A stretch of 64,000 bases of DNA from Calycina herbarum (lineage: Eukaryota > Ascomycota > Leotiomycetes > Helotiales > Pezizellaceae). The notes below the pieces were generated by a model. The model had not been told where the DNA came from, did no database searches, and worked only from the letters and a program-made list of their open reading frames with translations. Of the stretch, positions 46,407 through 59,375 are shown piece after piece. Every line of letters starts with the position of its first letter. The first letter of the stretch is position 1. The position numbers were made by a program, and so were the translations under genes. The stretch lies in NCBI GenBank assembly GCA_001414485.1, contig LLEY01000030.1, forward strand, positions 310,001 to 374,000. The letters run 5' to 3'.

Positions 46407-46835
46407 TATAACGAAACTCAAACGAACTAAACAAAGATAACTAAGTCTCGAAGGTTAGTTTATAAGTAAGAAGTATAGATACACTAGGTTATTTACTTAG
46501 AAGTAAACTTATTACTTATATTAAAGATATTAAATAAGATAATAAGATTAATAACTAAAGTTAAGTACGAAGCTTCTATCTAATAGTAGACGTGCTAGTC
46601 TTATATAGAACCTTTCGTACTATCTAGATCTCTAGATCTCTCTAGATCCTCTAAGAGATCTATTAGAATCTAATACGTAATCTCTAACAGTTATCTAATA
46701 GTAAGATCCTAAAATACCTAAATACCTCTATATTACTAATTCTCTTCTATATTACCTTCTATTTCCTAGATATCGTATCTTATTCTATTAGAGCGCTATC
46801 TAGACTACTTACTACGTATAACGTAATTCGTAACA
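46407..46835 (-). repeat. solo LTR, gypsy A/D type, reverse orientation
   Basis: 429 bp; reads TATAACGAAACTC to CGTAATTCGTAACA on the plus strand, i.e. the LTR in reverse. Perfect 5-bp target duplication CTTAT (46402-46406, 46836-46840). U3 contains AGATCTCTAGATCTCTCTAG, as in the 5' LTR of element D. No interior, so a solo LTR. Inserted into remnant F. Confidence 0.95.
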
Positions 46836-49348
46836 CTTATAACGAACTTAATATATAGAAGTATAGACTTTTCACTATTTATTATTAAAATATACTACTT
46901 AAAACTATTACGTTTATTATAAGACGTATAAATCAGACCTGTTCTATCTTCTTATAATAATTAACTTATTAGCTCTTTCTTAAAAGATACTATAAAAATA
47001 AAAAGTCTTATAAGGTATATTATACGCTTAAAAGAGCTATTAATATTTAATATAAGTAATAGTTTATACTTTAATATTAAGTTCGTTCTGTCTTTATTTT
47101 AATAAGTTACTTTATAAAGCTAGTTCTATTTTTAACTTTTTAAAAAATATTTAAACTTTACTTTAAAAGTTTATAAAGCTTTTAAATAGTCGGTAAATTA
47201 ACTTAATATATAGTTCGTTAATATTATCTCTTTTTATATTAAAGTTAAAATAAAAAAAGCTTTTTAAAAAGTTTTTAGTACTTTTAATAGTACTTTATTA
47301 ATACTTTATTAGTACTAATCTCTTCGCTTTTCTCTTTAAATATATAATATACTTATATACTAATTAAAATACTTATTAAATACTATTTTATATTAATTCT
47401 ATTATTCTAAAATAAATATAAATATTTGAATTATTATCTTATTAATTTAATATTCTATTTAATAATATATTCGAGATTTTCTAACTCTTTAGAGTTATCT
47501 TAATTATTATTATTTATATTAAAATAAGACTTTTTATTACTATTATAAAGTTTTAAGACAACGTCTTTTATATTATAAATAAAGTTCTATCTTTTATAAA
47601 AAAGCTTAAGACGACTTTTAAAATAAGTTCTTCTGAGCCGAGGTCTATCTTCTCTTAATTTCTTAAGAATATAATATCTTTTACTATTTATTTCGATAAT
47701 CTTATATAGTCTTAACTATTTAAAATCTAAAGTATAATTAGAACTTTTATTAACTTCTTTTATAATATTATATCTTAAAACTAAGTCTTTTAATTATAAT
47801 AGTCGTTAGTAAATATTATACTTAAAGTTAAAGGCTTTTTTACTCTTTTATTATTATTAAGTCTTTTAATAATAAGTTTTATTAAAATAATTTTATCTTA
47901 TTTAAAATTATATAATACAAAGCTAAAGTAACTTACTTTAGTCCTTAACTTCTTCGGTAAAACTTACTCTTTAAATAAAATATTAAGTTTTTATAGAAAA
48001 TATTAACTTTCGTCTATAAATTAAATAAAATAATATATAGCTAATAAATAAGTTAATTATAATCTAGTATATAAATAAAACTACGAGAAAGTTAATAGTC
48101 TACTTTCTATCTATCTTTAATCGCGCGTTTTTAATAAGTCTATAACCTCTTTTAATTATTTTATTAGTTTTTAAATTATAAGCTAAAACTTAAATCTTTT
48201 AAATCGCTATTTTATTTAATAGTTTAATAACTTCTTTTATATTTTCGCTATTACTATTAATAATAAGCCTCTAAAAAAAGCCTATAATAACAAATTATAT
48301 CTTATTAAATAAATTTAATAATCTTATTTATTCTTTTAAAAAGAAGAACTTACGCTTTAACCTAGCTACTTATATTATCTCGTCTTATAATAAGATATTT
48401 TTTTCCGTCTTAAGTCGATATATACGTAATATTAATAGCTTACTTTTCTATTAAACTATTTAATATATTTAATAGTATTTTTATAATATCTCTTTTAATA
48501 ATACTATATAAAAATCTAATAATAAGTACTTTCTCGTCTTTTATAACTAAAATCGTTATAATAACTAAAAAGAATCCAGCTCTTTTCTTTGTTTAAATTA
48601 ATAATAAGCTTAATTAATAATCTTTTAACTAAAAGCCTTTAAATCTTTTTACTATAAATACTATAATTTAAAGCTTCTTACTTAAATATTTAAAACTACT
48701 TTTAGTCTATCTTTTTAAAAGTCTTTATTATAATAAAATAAATAATAATCTTAATAAATTCTTTCTTATAGTTCTTTAAAAAAACTTAAATATTATTATT
48801 TTTTAAATTAACTTTACTTATTAAGTCGTTTAAAAGAGAAATTTCTCTATTATTTTTAAGCTATAAAATCTTTGTTTTTATTCTTTAAAAAATCTTATCT
48901 TATCTTTTTAACTTAAAATCTATTAAAGCTTTAAATTCCTTTTTATTATTAGTTTTTATAAAGTAAATTTTATAAGCTTTAAACTTTATAAATATCTAAT
49001 CTTTATTATTATCTTCTCGCTTAGTATCTTTTTTAGTATTTATAAAGTATCTTAGTCTTCTCGATAAAACGTCTATTACGATATATATTAAACCTCTTAT
49101 ATATTATATCTTAAAATTAAAAAGTCGTATTTAAATAAGTTATTAAATAAATATAATACTAAGATAATTATAAATAGCTTTATTAAGTTAGAAGACTAAT
49201 ATATTAATATTTATCTTTATTATAAAGTAAATATTAATTAATTAAACTTTAAACTTTTTTAAAATATAAAATATTCTTTTATACTTTCTTTTTATAATAT
49301 TATAATTTTATTTAGTTTTACTCTAAAACTCGCTTTTATACTAATATA

Positions 49349-50878
49349 TATATATAGCGAATAATATAGATAAGCGAATAATATATATAAATTCCTACTA
49401 AAAACTATAATTTTAACTACTTAATATCTCTACTAATTATTTATAAAAAATACTAAAATTAATAATATAGTCTAATTATTATATAAGTATATCTAATTCT
49501 AAGTTTCAGACGCTAGCTAATTTAAATTAGCTATTCGCTTAAAAATATCTTTATAATCTTATTCTTTTTCTTCTTATTTTAATAACTTTATAATTTAGAT
49601 TAACTTTAATATCGAACTTTATAAATTATATCTTTATATAGTAATAAAACTATATTATTAATTTTAGTATTTTTTATTAAGAATTAGTAAAGATATTAAG
49701 TAACGTGATCTATTACCGAGCTGCGTATATTACCGAGCTACGTACTTTTACTGAATTTACTACTCTACTACTTTAATATACGTTTTCTTCTTTTATAATA
49801 TAAGTTTAAACTTAAGAAGTATAATTTATATTAGCTATTGAAGCTATAGAAACGCTATAAAAATCTATAAAGTTCTTAAATCTACTCTTTGTCTTAGAAT
49901 AAACAGCTAACCTTCTTATAACGATACTAAACCTAATTATTTAAAGCTAACGAAATTAGAGAAGGAAATAATTATTTAATATATATTTAATCGAGATTCT
50001 AGAGAGTTTTCGTCTTAGCTAGTTAATATAGAAGATATAGCGAATTACCTTCTTAAGACACGTAGAGTAAAACGTGTTAGAAAGTACTAGATAGAACGAT
50101 TTATAGTTCGACGACTAGAGCTAAAGATGTGTTTTAATCGCGTTTATAACTTTTAAAGAGCCTTATACGAAGATCCTAAGTTAATTAGTACGTGGTTTTA
50201 ACTAGTAGAGAATATATAAGCGAAATATAGTATAGTAGATAGTGATTTCTATAACTTCGACGAGACTAGCTTTATAATAGGTTAAATCTATCTTAGAATA
50301 GTTATTACTTATACTAATCGACGTAGTAAGAGTAAAGTAGTTTAACTAGGTAATCGAGAATAGATAATAGTAAGATATAGAGCGTTTAGCTTATAAATTA
50401 ACTCTTATTAATACCGAGCTATATATACTTCGAGTAGTAAATAAGACACTTTCTAAGCGTCGTAGAGCTAAAAAGAATCGTATCTATTAAGAAGGTATAC
50501 TTACTATAGAGGATATATATAATATTATAGCTTAAGACGAAGTAAATAAGCAGATACGACGTAATAAACACTTTAGAAGAGTAAATCGTAAGAAAGGGAT
50601 TTCGACTATATAACGTTATAGTACTTATAAAAAGACTGGTTATAATATACGAACTTATTAAGAACTTATAGATATATCTAGCTTATTAGAATCTAAAGAG
50701 TAATAAGTTTTATCTATTATTATAGTTAATTTATTATATTTTAAAGTAGTAGAAGTCGGTAAAAGTACGTAGCTCGGTAATATACGTAGCTTAGTAATAG
50801 ATTACATTAGTTAAAATTATAGTTTTTAGTAGAAATTTATATATATTATTCGCTTATCTATATTATTCGCTATATATA
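49349..50878. mobile_element. MITE-like inverted-repeat element, split by pogo element 3
   Basis: The left arm 49349-49470 is the near-perfect reverse complement of the right arm, which is made of 49650-49702 plus 50810-50878 once the pogo element and one TA copy are removed. The restored element is about 423 bp with arms of about 120 bp and a 180-bp centre without coding potential. Each outer arm contains AGCGAATAATATA twice. It interrupts RNase H of remnant F. The host duplication could not be defined because the flanks are TA-rich. Confidence 0.8.
49703..50807 (+). mobile_element. pogo/Fot1-like DNA transposon 3, internally deleted
   Basis: 1105 bp, TA duplication at 49701-49702 and 50808-50809. 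The TIRs (ACGTGATCTATTACCGAG) are of the same type as element 2. The N-terminal transposase part is present on the plus strand up to the D-F-Y-N-F-D-E-T block (about 50250). Relative to element 4 about 755 bp are missing after a G-N-R-E block, so the frame jumps to the C-terminal R-L-A-Y-K region. It is non-autonomous by deletion, then RIP-eroded. Confidence 0.9.
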
Positions 50879-51283
50879 CATATTATATAAAAAGTGTAAT
50901 TTCCTACTATCTTTATCTCTTTAGTCTAAAAAGCCTCTTTAACTATTACTACTTAAATTAACTGAAACTACTATTTCTTTAATACTTTTATTATAGTTAA
51001 TTTTATAAAAAACTAAAGTAAAGTATAAAATATCTTAAAGTTTCTTTATAGTTTTACTTTAAATATTAAGATCTTAATAAAACTAGACTCTTTTTTAAAT
51101 AAATAAATATAAAAGCTTAATAATTAGCTAAAAGTCTTTAATTTAAATATAAAAATAAATAACTAAGCTAAAAAATCCTTTTATTTTTTTAATATTTTTA
51201 AACTTTTTTTAGTTTTAGACTTTTAATAAGTAAATTATAAAGGGTTCTCTTTTTAGTAAATTTATAATATAATTAATAATATA

Positions 51284-51352
51284 TATATCAGTGATTCTAC
51301 ATCTGGAAACCGGGATTACCTGAACAGGGAATTGTCTCGCTTAGCGGCCCTA
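51284..51352. other. left fragment of the second gene island
   Basis: About 70 bp of balanced composition (…CTGGAAACCGGGATTACC…) between remnant F and element E. Removing element E and one target copy joins it directly to 59836, so it is the left end of the island that continues on the right. Confidence 0.7.
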
Positions 51353-51807
51353 TATTACAAATCACGTTTTACGTAATAAGTAGTCTAGACAGCGCTCTAA
51401 CAGGACAAGATACAACGTCTAGGAAATAGAAGGTAATATAAGAGAGAATCTATAATATAGAAGAATATTTAGGAATTCTAGGATCTCACTATTGGAAGTT
51501 GGTTGTAATCACGTGACTAGGAAGGGTAAGCGACATAGCCGACGAGTCGACTATGTCGGCTATGGTCGGACAGATCGACTATAGCAGCTAAGGGATATAA
51601 AGGCTCTATATAAGACTAGTACGTCTGCTATTAGATAGAAGCTTCGTACTTAACTTTAGTTATTAATCTTATTATCTTATTTAACATCTTTAATATAAGT
51701 AACGAGTTCACTTCTAAGTAAATAATCTATTGTATTTATACTTCTTATCTATATACTAATCTTCGAGACTTAGTTACCTTTATTTAGCTCGTTTAAGTTT
51801 TATTATA
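51353..51807 (+). repeat. 5' LTR of element E
   Basis: 455 bp, TATTACAAATCACG to TTTTATTATA. U3 has a distinctive GACGAGTCGACTATGTCGGC stretch (51550-51569), shared with its 3' LTR and absent from the A-type LTRs. Confidence 0.95.
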
Positions 51808-54800
51808 CTTTAAGTACCTGCTTAGAAGTACTACTAATATAATATTAAAAACTATACTATCCTCGAGTTTAACCTCTATACTACCTCTAGTACTAATAAT
51901 ACTAGCAGTGCTAGTTACTACTATTAGAGAGGAAGTGAAATTGCCGGTACCTAAAATATTTAACAGCTCTTTAGAGAAGCTTACTAAATTTATTATAAAA
52001 GCTTTAATATACTTAAACTTTTATTTAGTATAGTTTATTTATAAAACTAATTAAGTTATATAGCTTACTACTTGTTTTAAAGGAGTAGTATATAACTAAA
52101 TAGAGCTATATTTAGAGGATTTTTAGAAAAATAAAATATTAAATAGAAGAGTATTAAACCTTATAAGTAAAAGTACTTAAGAATTGTTTTTAACTATTAT
52201 TAGATTTAAGAAAGGAATTAACTAGGTATTTATAGATATAGATTTAAAGAAAAAAGTAGTATAGGCTTTGTATAGCCTCTAATAAAAGAGGTTAGTAGCT
52301 AAATACATGTTATTATTCTAATAATACTCTATACGTCTTAGCTAGAACGATGAAGCCTTACGTAAGCAGTACTATAAGGGATTAAAGGACAGTGTTAAGA
52401 ATAAACTAGCTAGAGATGATTTCCTAGATATACTTGACAAGTTAACTAATAATACGATTAAGATCGATAATCGGAATTATAAGAGGAGTTTAGAGAAGAA
52501 GAGTAGTTATAGACATCGATATTAGAGAAAAGGTGGGAAAAAAGACCGTAGAGAACCTATGGAAATTAATACTACTTAGAAGCGCTGGGTACAGGGAAAT
52601 GAGCTAACGCTACTATCTAAAAAGAAGTAGCTTTACTAGAAAAAATCGAACTTACAGACGAAGAACTTAAAGCTAGAGGATATAGTACGTAGATTAAAAC
52701 AGATGTCTTAGATATATTAGTAAGTGCTATATACCTATAACTAAATAAAGAAATTAAAATCTAAGATAGTAAGATATAAGACACTAATAATAGTAGGAAT
52801 CTACTTCTTAAAGAATATTATAATATATAATTAGAAATAGAATATAAATTCCCTCTTTAAGTAGAATACGAATTACTACTATTAATAAGTTTATTAGAGT
52901 TATTAGAATTAGAATCTAATTTATTAGAAATAAACTTAAGTATATATAAGCCTAAATAAGGTAAGATATAGGTATTTATTAGAACCTTTAAGAAAGGAAA
53001 TAAATAGGTATATATAGAATACTAGAAACCTGATTTCTAGAGCTTATATTCTACTTAAGGAATTAACCCTAATATTTTAACTACTTATAAAATAGTTTAG
53101 AATAAGTAAAATAGAATAATATTAGTAAGCCTTATTACTAGAAAGGAAACTATCGAATTTAAAGAACCTAGACTAGAATAAGCAGTATCTAGTAAGCTAT
53201 CTAGAACGTCTAAGATAGGAGATATTTAGATAGTTATAGATCTTTAAGAAGAAACTAGCTTATAGTAATAACAGGGTTCTAATAACTTTATAAGACGCTC
53301 TAAACCTAGTTTTTTAGGAACGCTACTTAATAATAAGGAAGCTATACTAGAACTAGGAAGCTAGTATACTATAGTTGCTTTAGTTAGAAAAGTTAGAGTA
53401 ATATTTTAAGAATTAGAAAGTAGAAAACTATTTAGTATAATCTTCTAAAAGATAAATAAATATAATATAAACTAAGAAATAAAGTTAGTATAGAGAGAAC
53501 TCTATTAACTAATAGATAGAGAGCTAAGTACTATCTCTAGAGAAAGTTAGTTAGTTATAACTACTAAGATAAAGAAAAAAGAACTTTAAGTTATAATTAA
53601 CTTAGGAGTAATAAGCAATTTTCTCTCTCTAATAGCTTTAAAAAAGCTAAACGTTCTAATTAAAAATATAAAACTATACTATCTAAGAGTAGTCGATAGA
53701 ATAGATATTATATATTAAAATAAGATTATTAATTAATAAACTATTCTAATAAAAATTAATATTAAAGAATACTACTTAAATATATAATTCGATATTATTA
53801 AAATAGAAAGTAAGAAAGTAATACTTAGTATACTATAAATTTAAGAATATAATCTAGATATTAATTAGAAAGCCTAAATAATAACCTTTAGTTAATATAA
53901 TTATATAAGATTATAATTATAACTATAAAGCTAGAACAAGGTTAGCGCTACCTCTTCTAAGACGCTAGAACACCTTATCTAGGGTCCTCTATAGATTAGT
54001 AAAAAAGCTAATAACAAAATACCTATATAGTATAGAGAATTTAAGGCTTTGTTCGAAAACCTAGAAGACTTATAAGCTTTACTAGAACATTACTTATAAG
54101 ATTATAAGATTAAATTAAAAGAGGGTTATTACCTCTTAAAGTAAAAGCTTCGGTTATATAACTAGAAAAGCTTATAGAGAATAAAGAGTTATATAAAGGA
54201 AGGTATTAAAAAGGGATATATTAGAAAATCTAAGTTACTAATTACCTTAAATATACTTATTATTAAGAAGAAAGACGATTTAGATAAAAGAGTATATATT
54301 AATTACTAAAAAGTAAATTATACTATAGTTAAGGACGCTTATCTACTACTACTAAGCTAATACTTATAGGATAAGTTAGGTAAGGTAGTACGATTTATAA
54401 AATTAGATTAATAAAACACTTATAGACTTATATAAATAAAAACCAGAGACGAATAGAAGATAATATTTACCTTACTATTAGGCCTTTATAAATATATAGT
54501 TATACTATTTAGACTTTATAATATACTAGCTATATATTAGAGATAAAATAATAATATTTTAAGAGATCTTTTAAGAATAATAGTAATCTATTACTTAGAT
54601 AATATCTTAATCTTCTTAGAAAAAGAAGAAGAATATAAAGGATATATTAAAGAAGTTTTATAATAACTTATAAAAGTAAACTCTTAGTTAAAACTCTTAA
54701 AATATAAGTTTAGAGTAACTTAAACACTTTTCTTAAGATAGGTATTTAACTTAAGAAAAATAGAAATAGATCTAGTAAAGATCTAAGACATCTTAAACTA

Positions 54801-57800
54801 GAAATTACTAGAGAATATAAAAGATATATAGTCCTTCTTTAGATTTATAAACTTTTACTACCTATTTATATAAGACTATATAAAGATTATTAAACTAATA
54901 ATAATACTAGTTAAAAAGGCTATTAAATTTATTTAGAATAAATAAGCTAAGAACGCTTTTTAAAAGATTAAAGTAAGGTTTATAGAAAAACCTATTTTAT
55001 ATAACTTTAATATAGAAAAACTAAGTATAATTAAAATAGATACTTTAAATATATTAGTAGGTATGATTTACCTATAACTAAATAAAAAGAGAAAACTTAT
55101 ACCTATTATATATTATTCTAAAATATTTAACCTAGTATAATAAAACTATAGTATATTTAATAAGGAATTGCTTATTATAGTATTAGCTTTAGAATACTAG
55201 AGAATTTATTTATAGCTAGTAAAATACTTAGTTATAGTTTTATCTAACTATAAGAATCTTAGGATATTTATAATAAGTAAGAAACTTATAACTAGATAAT
55301 TAGCTAAATAGTTAAAGATATTAGAAGAATTTAATATTATTATATAATATATAAAGAGAATATTAAATACTTAAGTTAATACTCTTAGCTAAAAACCTAG
55401 ATATAAGGGAAATAAAGAGTATAAAAAGATTATAATCTTAAAAACTCTTAAGAATAGAGACTTAGTACCTATTATATATGAAATTATAGTAATAAATAAT
55501 ATTTAGATAGATAAAATTTAGAATATATATAAAGGTTATAACTAGTATATAAAAGGGAAATTATAGGTTCCTAGCTTATATATAAAGGAATTTATATAAG
55601 AATACTATACTACGCCTACTTATAGCTACTAAGAAATTCGTAGAACTCTTTAGAGGATAAGATAATACTACTATATTAATCAGTTATCTACGATAGTTAA
55701 AGAAGTAATAGTAGAATATAATACCTATACTAGGAATAAGGCTTCTTACTATACTCTTTATAGATAACGTAGTATACTAGAACCTCGTGATTATTAGAAC
55801 CTTGTGAATTTTTTCCCTACTCTACTACTTTCAACTTTAATACGCGTTTTCTTAATAACTACCTAATAGAATCTTAAACCTAAGAAGCTTGAATTATCCT
55901 AGCTATCGAAGCTATTCGATCATCTAAACGAATAAACCGTAGTAAAGCTACGAAGTTATATAGAGTCTCTTATTCTATACTTACCGATAGAATAGCTGGT
56001 TAAACTACTCTTAGCGAACGCCGGCTAGTAAATTATAAAATAACTATAATAGAAGAGGAGGTGATTATTTAAAATATACTTAATCTAGATACGAGAGGAT
56101 TTACGCCCCGGCTAGGTAGTATAGAAGATATAGTAAATTATATACTTAAGTCGCGTAGAGGACAACGTGTTAGAAAGAACTAGGTACAATGATTTATACA
56201 ACGACGTCTAGAACTAAAGACGCGTTTTAATCGCGTTTACGATTTCTAAAGGGCCTTGTACGAAGATTCTAAGCTAATTAGCGCGTGGTTTCGACTAGTA
56301 GAGAATATATAGGCGAAATATAGGATCTAAGACTACGATTTCTATAACTTTAATAAGACTAGTTTTATAATAGGTGTTATCTACGCTGGAATAGTTATTA
56401 TATACGCTAATCGACGTGGCAGAGGTAAGGCTGTCTAGCTAGGTAATCGGGAATAGGCTATAGCAATTGTCTATATTAATAGAGAGGGTTTAAGTATCTC
56501 TCTATTCTTAGTAGTTTAAGAGAAAAATCACCTTACTAGTTAGTATACTAAGAGCGGTCTTCCTAACAACTAGGTTATTAAACTAACTAGTAATAGATAG
56601 ACTAATAATAAGACAGGCTTAGAATAGCTAGAATACTTTAATAAGTATACTCGTGGTTATATAAAAGAGCTATATCGAATATTAGTTCTAGATAGGTATA
56701 AGAGTTATAAATCGGTAATATTCTAAGAGTATTATAAGTTATATAATATTATTACTCTTTACCTACCTTCTTATTCGTCTTATCTAACCTAGCTACTCGA
56801 CGTTAAGTGTTTTAGTATTCTTAAATATATATACGAGCGTTAAATCGAGACCTTTATTAAGGCTTATATAAACTATATTACTAAGGTTAAGTTCTTTCTT
56901 ACGTTTTACATAGCCTATAACTAGTTAATAATAACCTAAAATGCTAAAGCTAGGTTTTGTAGAGCTGGTCTAGTGCCTTTAGAACCCTAGACTGTGATCT
57001 TAAAGCTTAATATCAAGTTACGGACTCCTATACTTACCAGACCCCCCTCTGCCGACGCTACCTCTTAGGTCTCCTAGACTCCTCGTAACCCTTCTAAAGC
57101 TCTTTCGTAATCAACTCTTGTTAAGGATCGTATTACTCGTTACTAAGGAAGCTCGCTAACATCTATTTTCTAGATAATTACTTCGTTGATAAAAGGTATA
57201 GAGCGATTAGCCTATAAGATAACCCTCTTATTAGCCGAGGTCTATATACTTCGAATAGTAAATAAAGCTCTTAGTAAACGCCGGAGGGCTAAAAATACCT
57301 GTGTCTAAGAAGGAGGTGTACTTACTATAGAGGATATATAGGACGGATTAGCTTAGAAGAATACAGAGGAGCAGGTTCGACGTAATAAGCGCTCTAGAGA
57401 GAGTAGAGAAGATAAAGGATAAATAACTCGGCGACGTTATAGTACTTATAGAAAAACTAGTTATAATACGTAGACGTGTTAAGAAGTTGTAGATATATCT
57501 AGTTTATTAGATTCCGAGTAGTTTTAATTAATTTAATATGTTATAGTAGTTTTATTATATTTTAAAGTAGTAGAGTAGAAAAAAATTCACAAGGTTCTAA
57601 TAATTATAAGGTTCTAGTATACTACGTTAGATAAATACTACTCTAATACTATAAATACCTTAGAAATTAATATTTATAGATTTTATTATTAAGTTACTAA
57701 AATCTAAAGATCTAATAATAGAAGTTAAATATAATATAATCCTAGTTATTATAGAACGTCTTATAAAGTATATAATTTTAGTAGTATATATAGAGTTAAG

Positions 57801-59362
57801 TATAACTAAGAAATTAGTATTTGTATTCCTTAGAGAAGTAGTCTTAAGATATAGACTACTTAAAGAGATACTCTTAGATAGAGATAAGCTCTTTATCTTA
57901 AAATTTTAGATTACTCTTATAAAACGATTAAGTGTGAAAAGAAAACTTTTAATAGCTTTTTACTTTTAAATAAATAGAGGAAATAAATATATAAACTAAG
58001 TAGTAGAAACATACCTTTGTTATTATATAAACTACTAGTAAAACAACTAAGTAGAACTACTGCTTTTAGTATAGTTTACTTATAATAGTTTAATAATAGA
58101 AATAATACTTATTATACTATTCTATACTAACTTTAGATATAAATTATTAGTATATTAAGAACTACTATCTATAACTATTAATAACTAGCTTACTTATATC
58201 TAGGTCTTAAAAATTAAGAGGTTATATAAGGAACTTATAGAAGATTTATAGTTTATTATAGAAAGAAATATATACTATTATAATAAATAACATAGTTAGG
58301 AGCTAATACTAAAAGAGGGAGATAAAGTCTACTTAGTATAGAAAAATATTAATATAAAAAGACTAAGTAATAAACTAGATTATAAAAAACTTAGACTATT
58401 TAAAATTAAGTAAGTTAAGAGACCTTTAAATTATAAATTAGTATTACTAAAAATAATAAATATTTACTTAGTATTCTATATATCCTTACTTAAACTAGTA
58501 CTACTAGAAGTACTACTAGCTCTACTTATAGAAATTTAACTAGTAAACTTAAATACTAAATATAAAGTTAAGAGGATTCTTAACTATAAACTTATTAGAG
58601 AATAAGTTAAGTACTTAATTAAATAGTTAAATTACCTATACTTAGAAAATACTTAAGAACTAAAAAGTAACCTTAACTGTTGCTTAAAGGAACTTTAGGA
58701 GTTCTACTATTAAAACCTAGGATTGCTTATATCTTATAATTAGGAGGAAAGAAGTCTAGAAAGGCAAGGTTAAGAGACGGTTCGAGGGCGGGGTTAGAGG
58801 TAGGAAGAGCGGCTAGCCTAGTAGCCTCTTCCTCTCTATACTTCTTCTCTTTCTATCTTTCTCTGTTTTTTCTCTCTTCCTTCTCTTTCTCTTCTAGCTT
58901 AGCTATAGAATTTAAACTAGACTAGATTAGCTACTATTCTTACTTATTAAGTTAGTACTAAAGTTTTTATAAACAAAGAACCTTAGTAGCTACTTTCTAT
59001 TAGGACTACTAGGCCTGTTCTTCTTCGTCTCTTAGTTTTTGCTATTACTAGTTAATTAAGAACTAGTTAGAAAGTAAGAGTATTTAGTTTTATAACTTAA
59101 TATTATAAGATTTCTTCTATCTTATATACTTAGAATATTTATTAACTTTTAAAGTTAAAGCTATAGCTATATATCTTTATCTAGAACGTTTATATTAAGT
59201 ATAAGAAGCTATCTCTTTACTAGATTTATTAATATACTTTATAAGTTTAATCTAGTATTTATATTTAAAAGTATAAGTAGTATTTATATTAAAACTAGAA
59301 AAGCTAATAGCTCTTTAATAATATTTCTTAGACTATACTTAAGTATAGGAATATACTAGTCT
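51808..59362 (+). pseudogene. gypsy gag-pol remnant of element E
   Basis: Gag-like region 51808 to about 52690 with no close match to the gag of A or D. It is followed by a 58-bp piece (52693-52750) matching the RNase H start found at about 55027-55085 in the same element. D-like sequence starts near 52770. Protease is near 53595-53640 (N-L-G-V-I-S-N for the usual D-S-G-A). RT has Y-L-D-N at 54592-54603. RNase H is about 54960-55400. Integrase starts about 55540, is interrupted by pogo element 4 and resumes 57630-58540. The interior ends in pyrimidine-rich and unassigned sequence to 59362. Confidence 0.87.
55767..57627 (+). mobile_element. pogo/Fot1-like DNA transposon 4 with best-preserved transposase frame
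   Basis: 1861 bp with TA duplication (55765-55766, 57628-57629) inside integrase of element E. TIRs start ACGTAGTATACTAGAACC and contain two tandem units (TACTAGAACCTCGTGA, TATTAGAACCTTGTGA). The plus-strand transposase can be read in one frame from about 55880 to 57530 with stops almost only TAG/TAA. An N-terminal helix-turn-helix (A-I-R-S-S-K-R-I, L-Y-R-V-S-Y-S) is followed by a CENP-B-type second DNA-binding region with an R-F-N-R-V-Y stretch. The DDE_1 core shows D-F-Y-N-F-N-K-T (family DETG) near 56330 and L-D-R-Y-K-S-Y-K-S near 56690. A basic C-terminal stretch S-K-R-R-R-A-K ends it. It is less eroded than the host element, so it is a younger insertion. Confidence 0.93.
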
Positions 59363-59375
59363 AAGAAGGAGATAG

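Larger units (their letters stand above)
42881..51283 (-). mobile_element. RIP-saturated Ty3/gypsy remnant F with nested insertions
   Basis: The most eroded block of the window, extremely AT-rich. Minus-strand pol can still be traced. The RT/RNase H junction (a stretch resembling E-I-I-V-S-V-D-A-S) lies at about 51000-51200. RNase H continues after the nested insertions at 49345-49000. The integrase core is at about 48440-48200, where N-I-T-Y-I-S..D-G-K-K-Y-L-I-I and a G-Y-R-L-I-K-N block are read. This integrase type differs from that of elements A, D and E. Left of about 47.9 kb the identity is uncertain; several layers may be present. No LTR of this element was found; its right end is cut at 51283 where island sequence begins. 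Confidence 0.65.
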
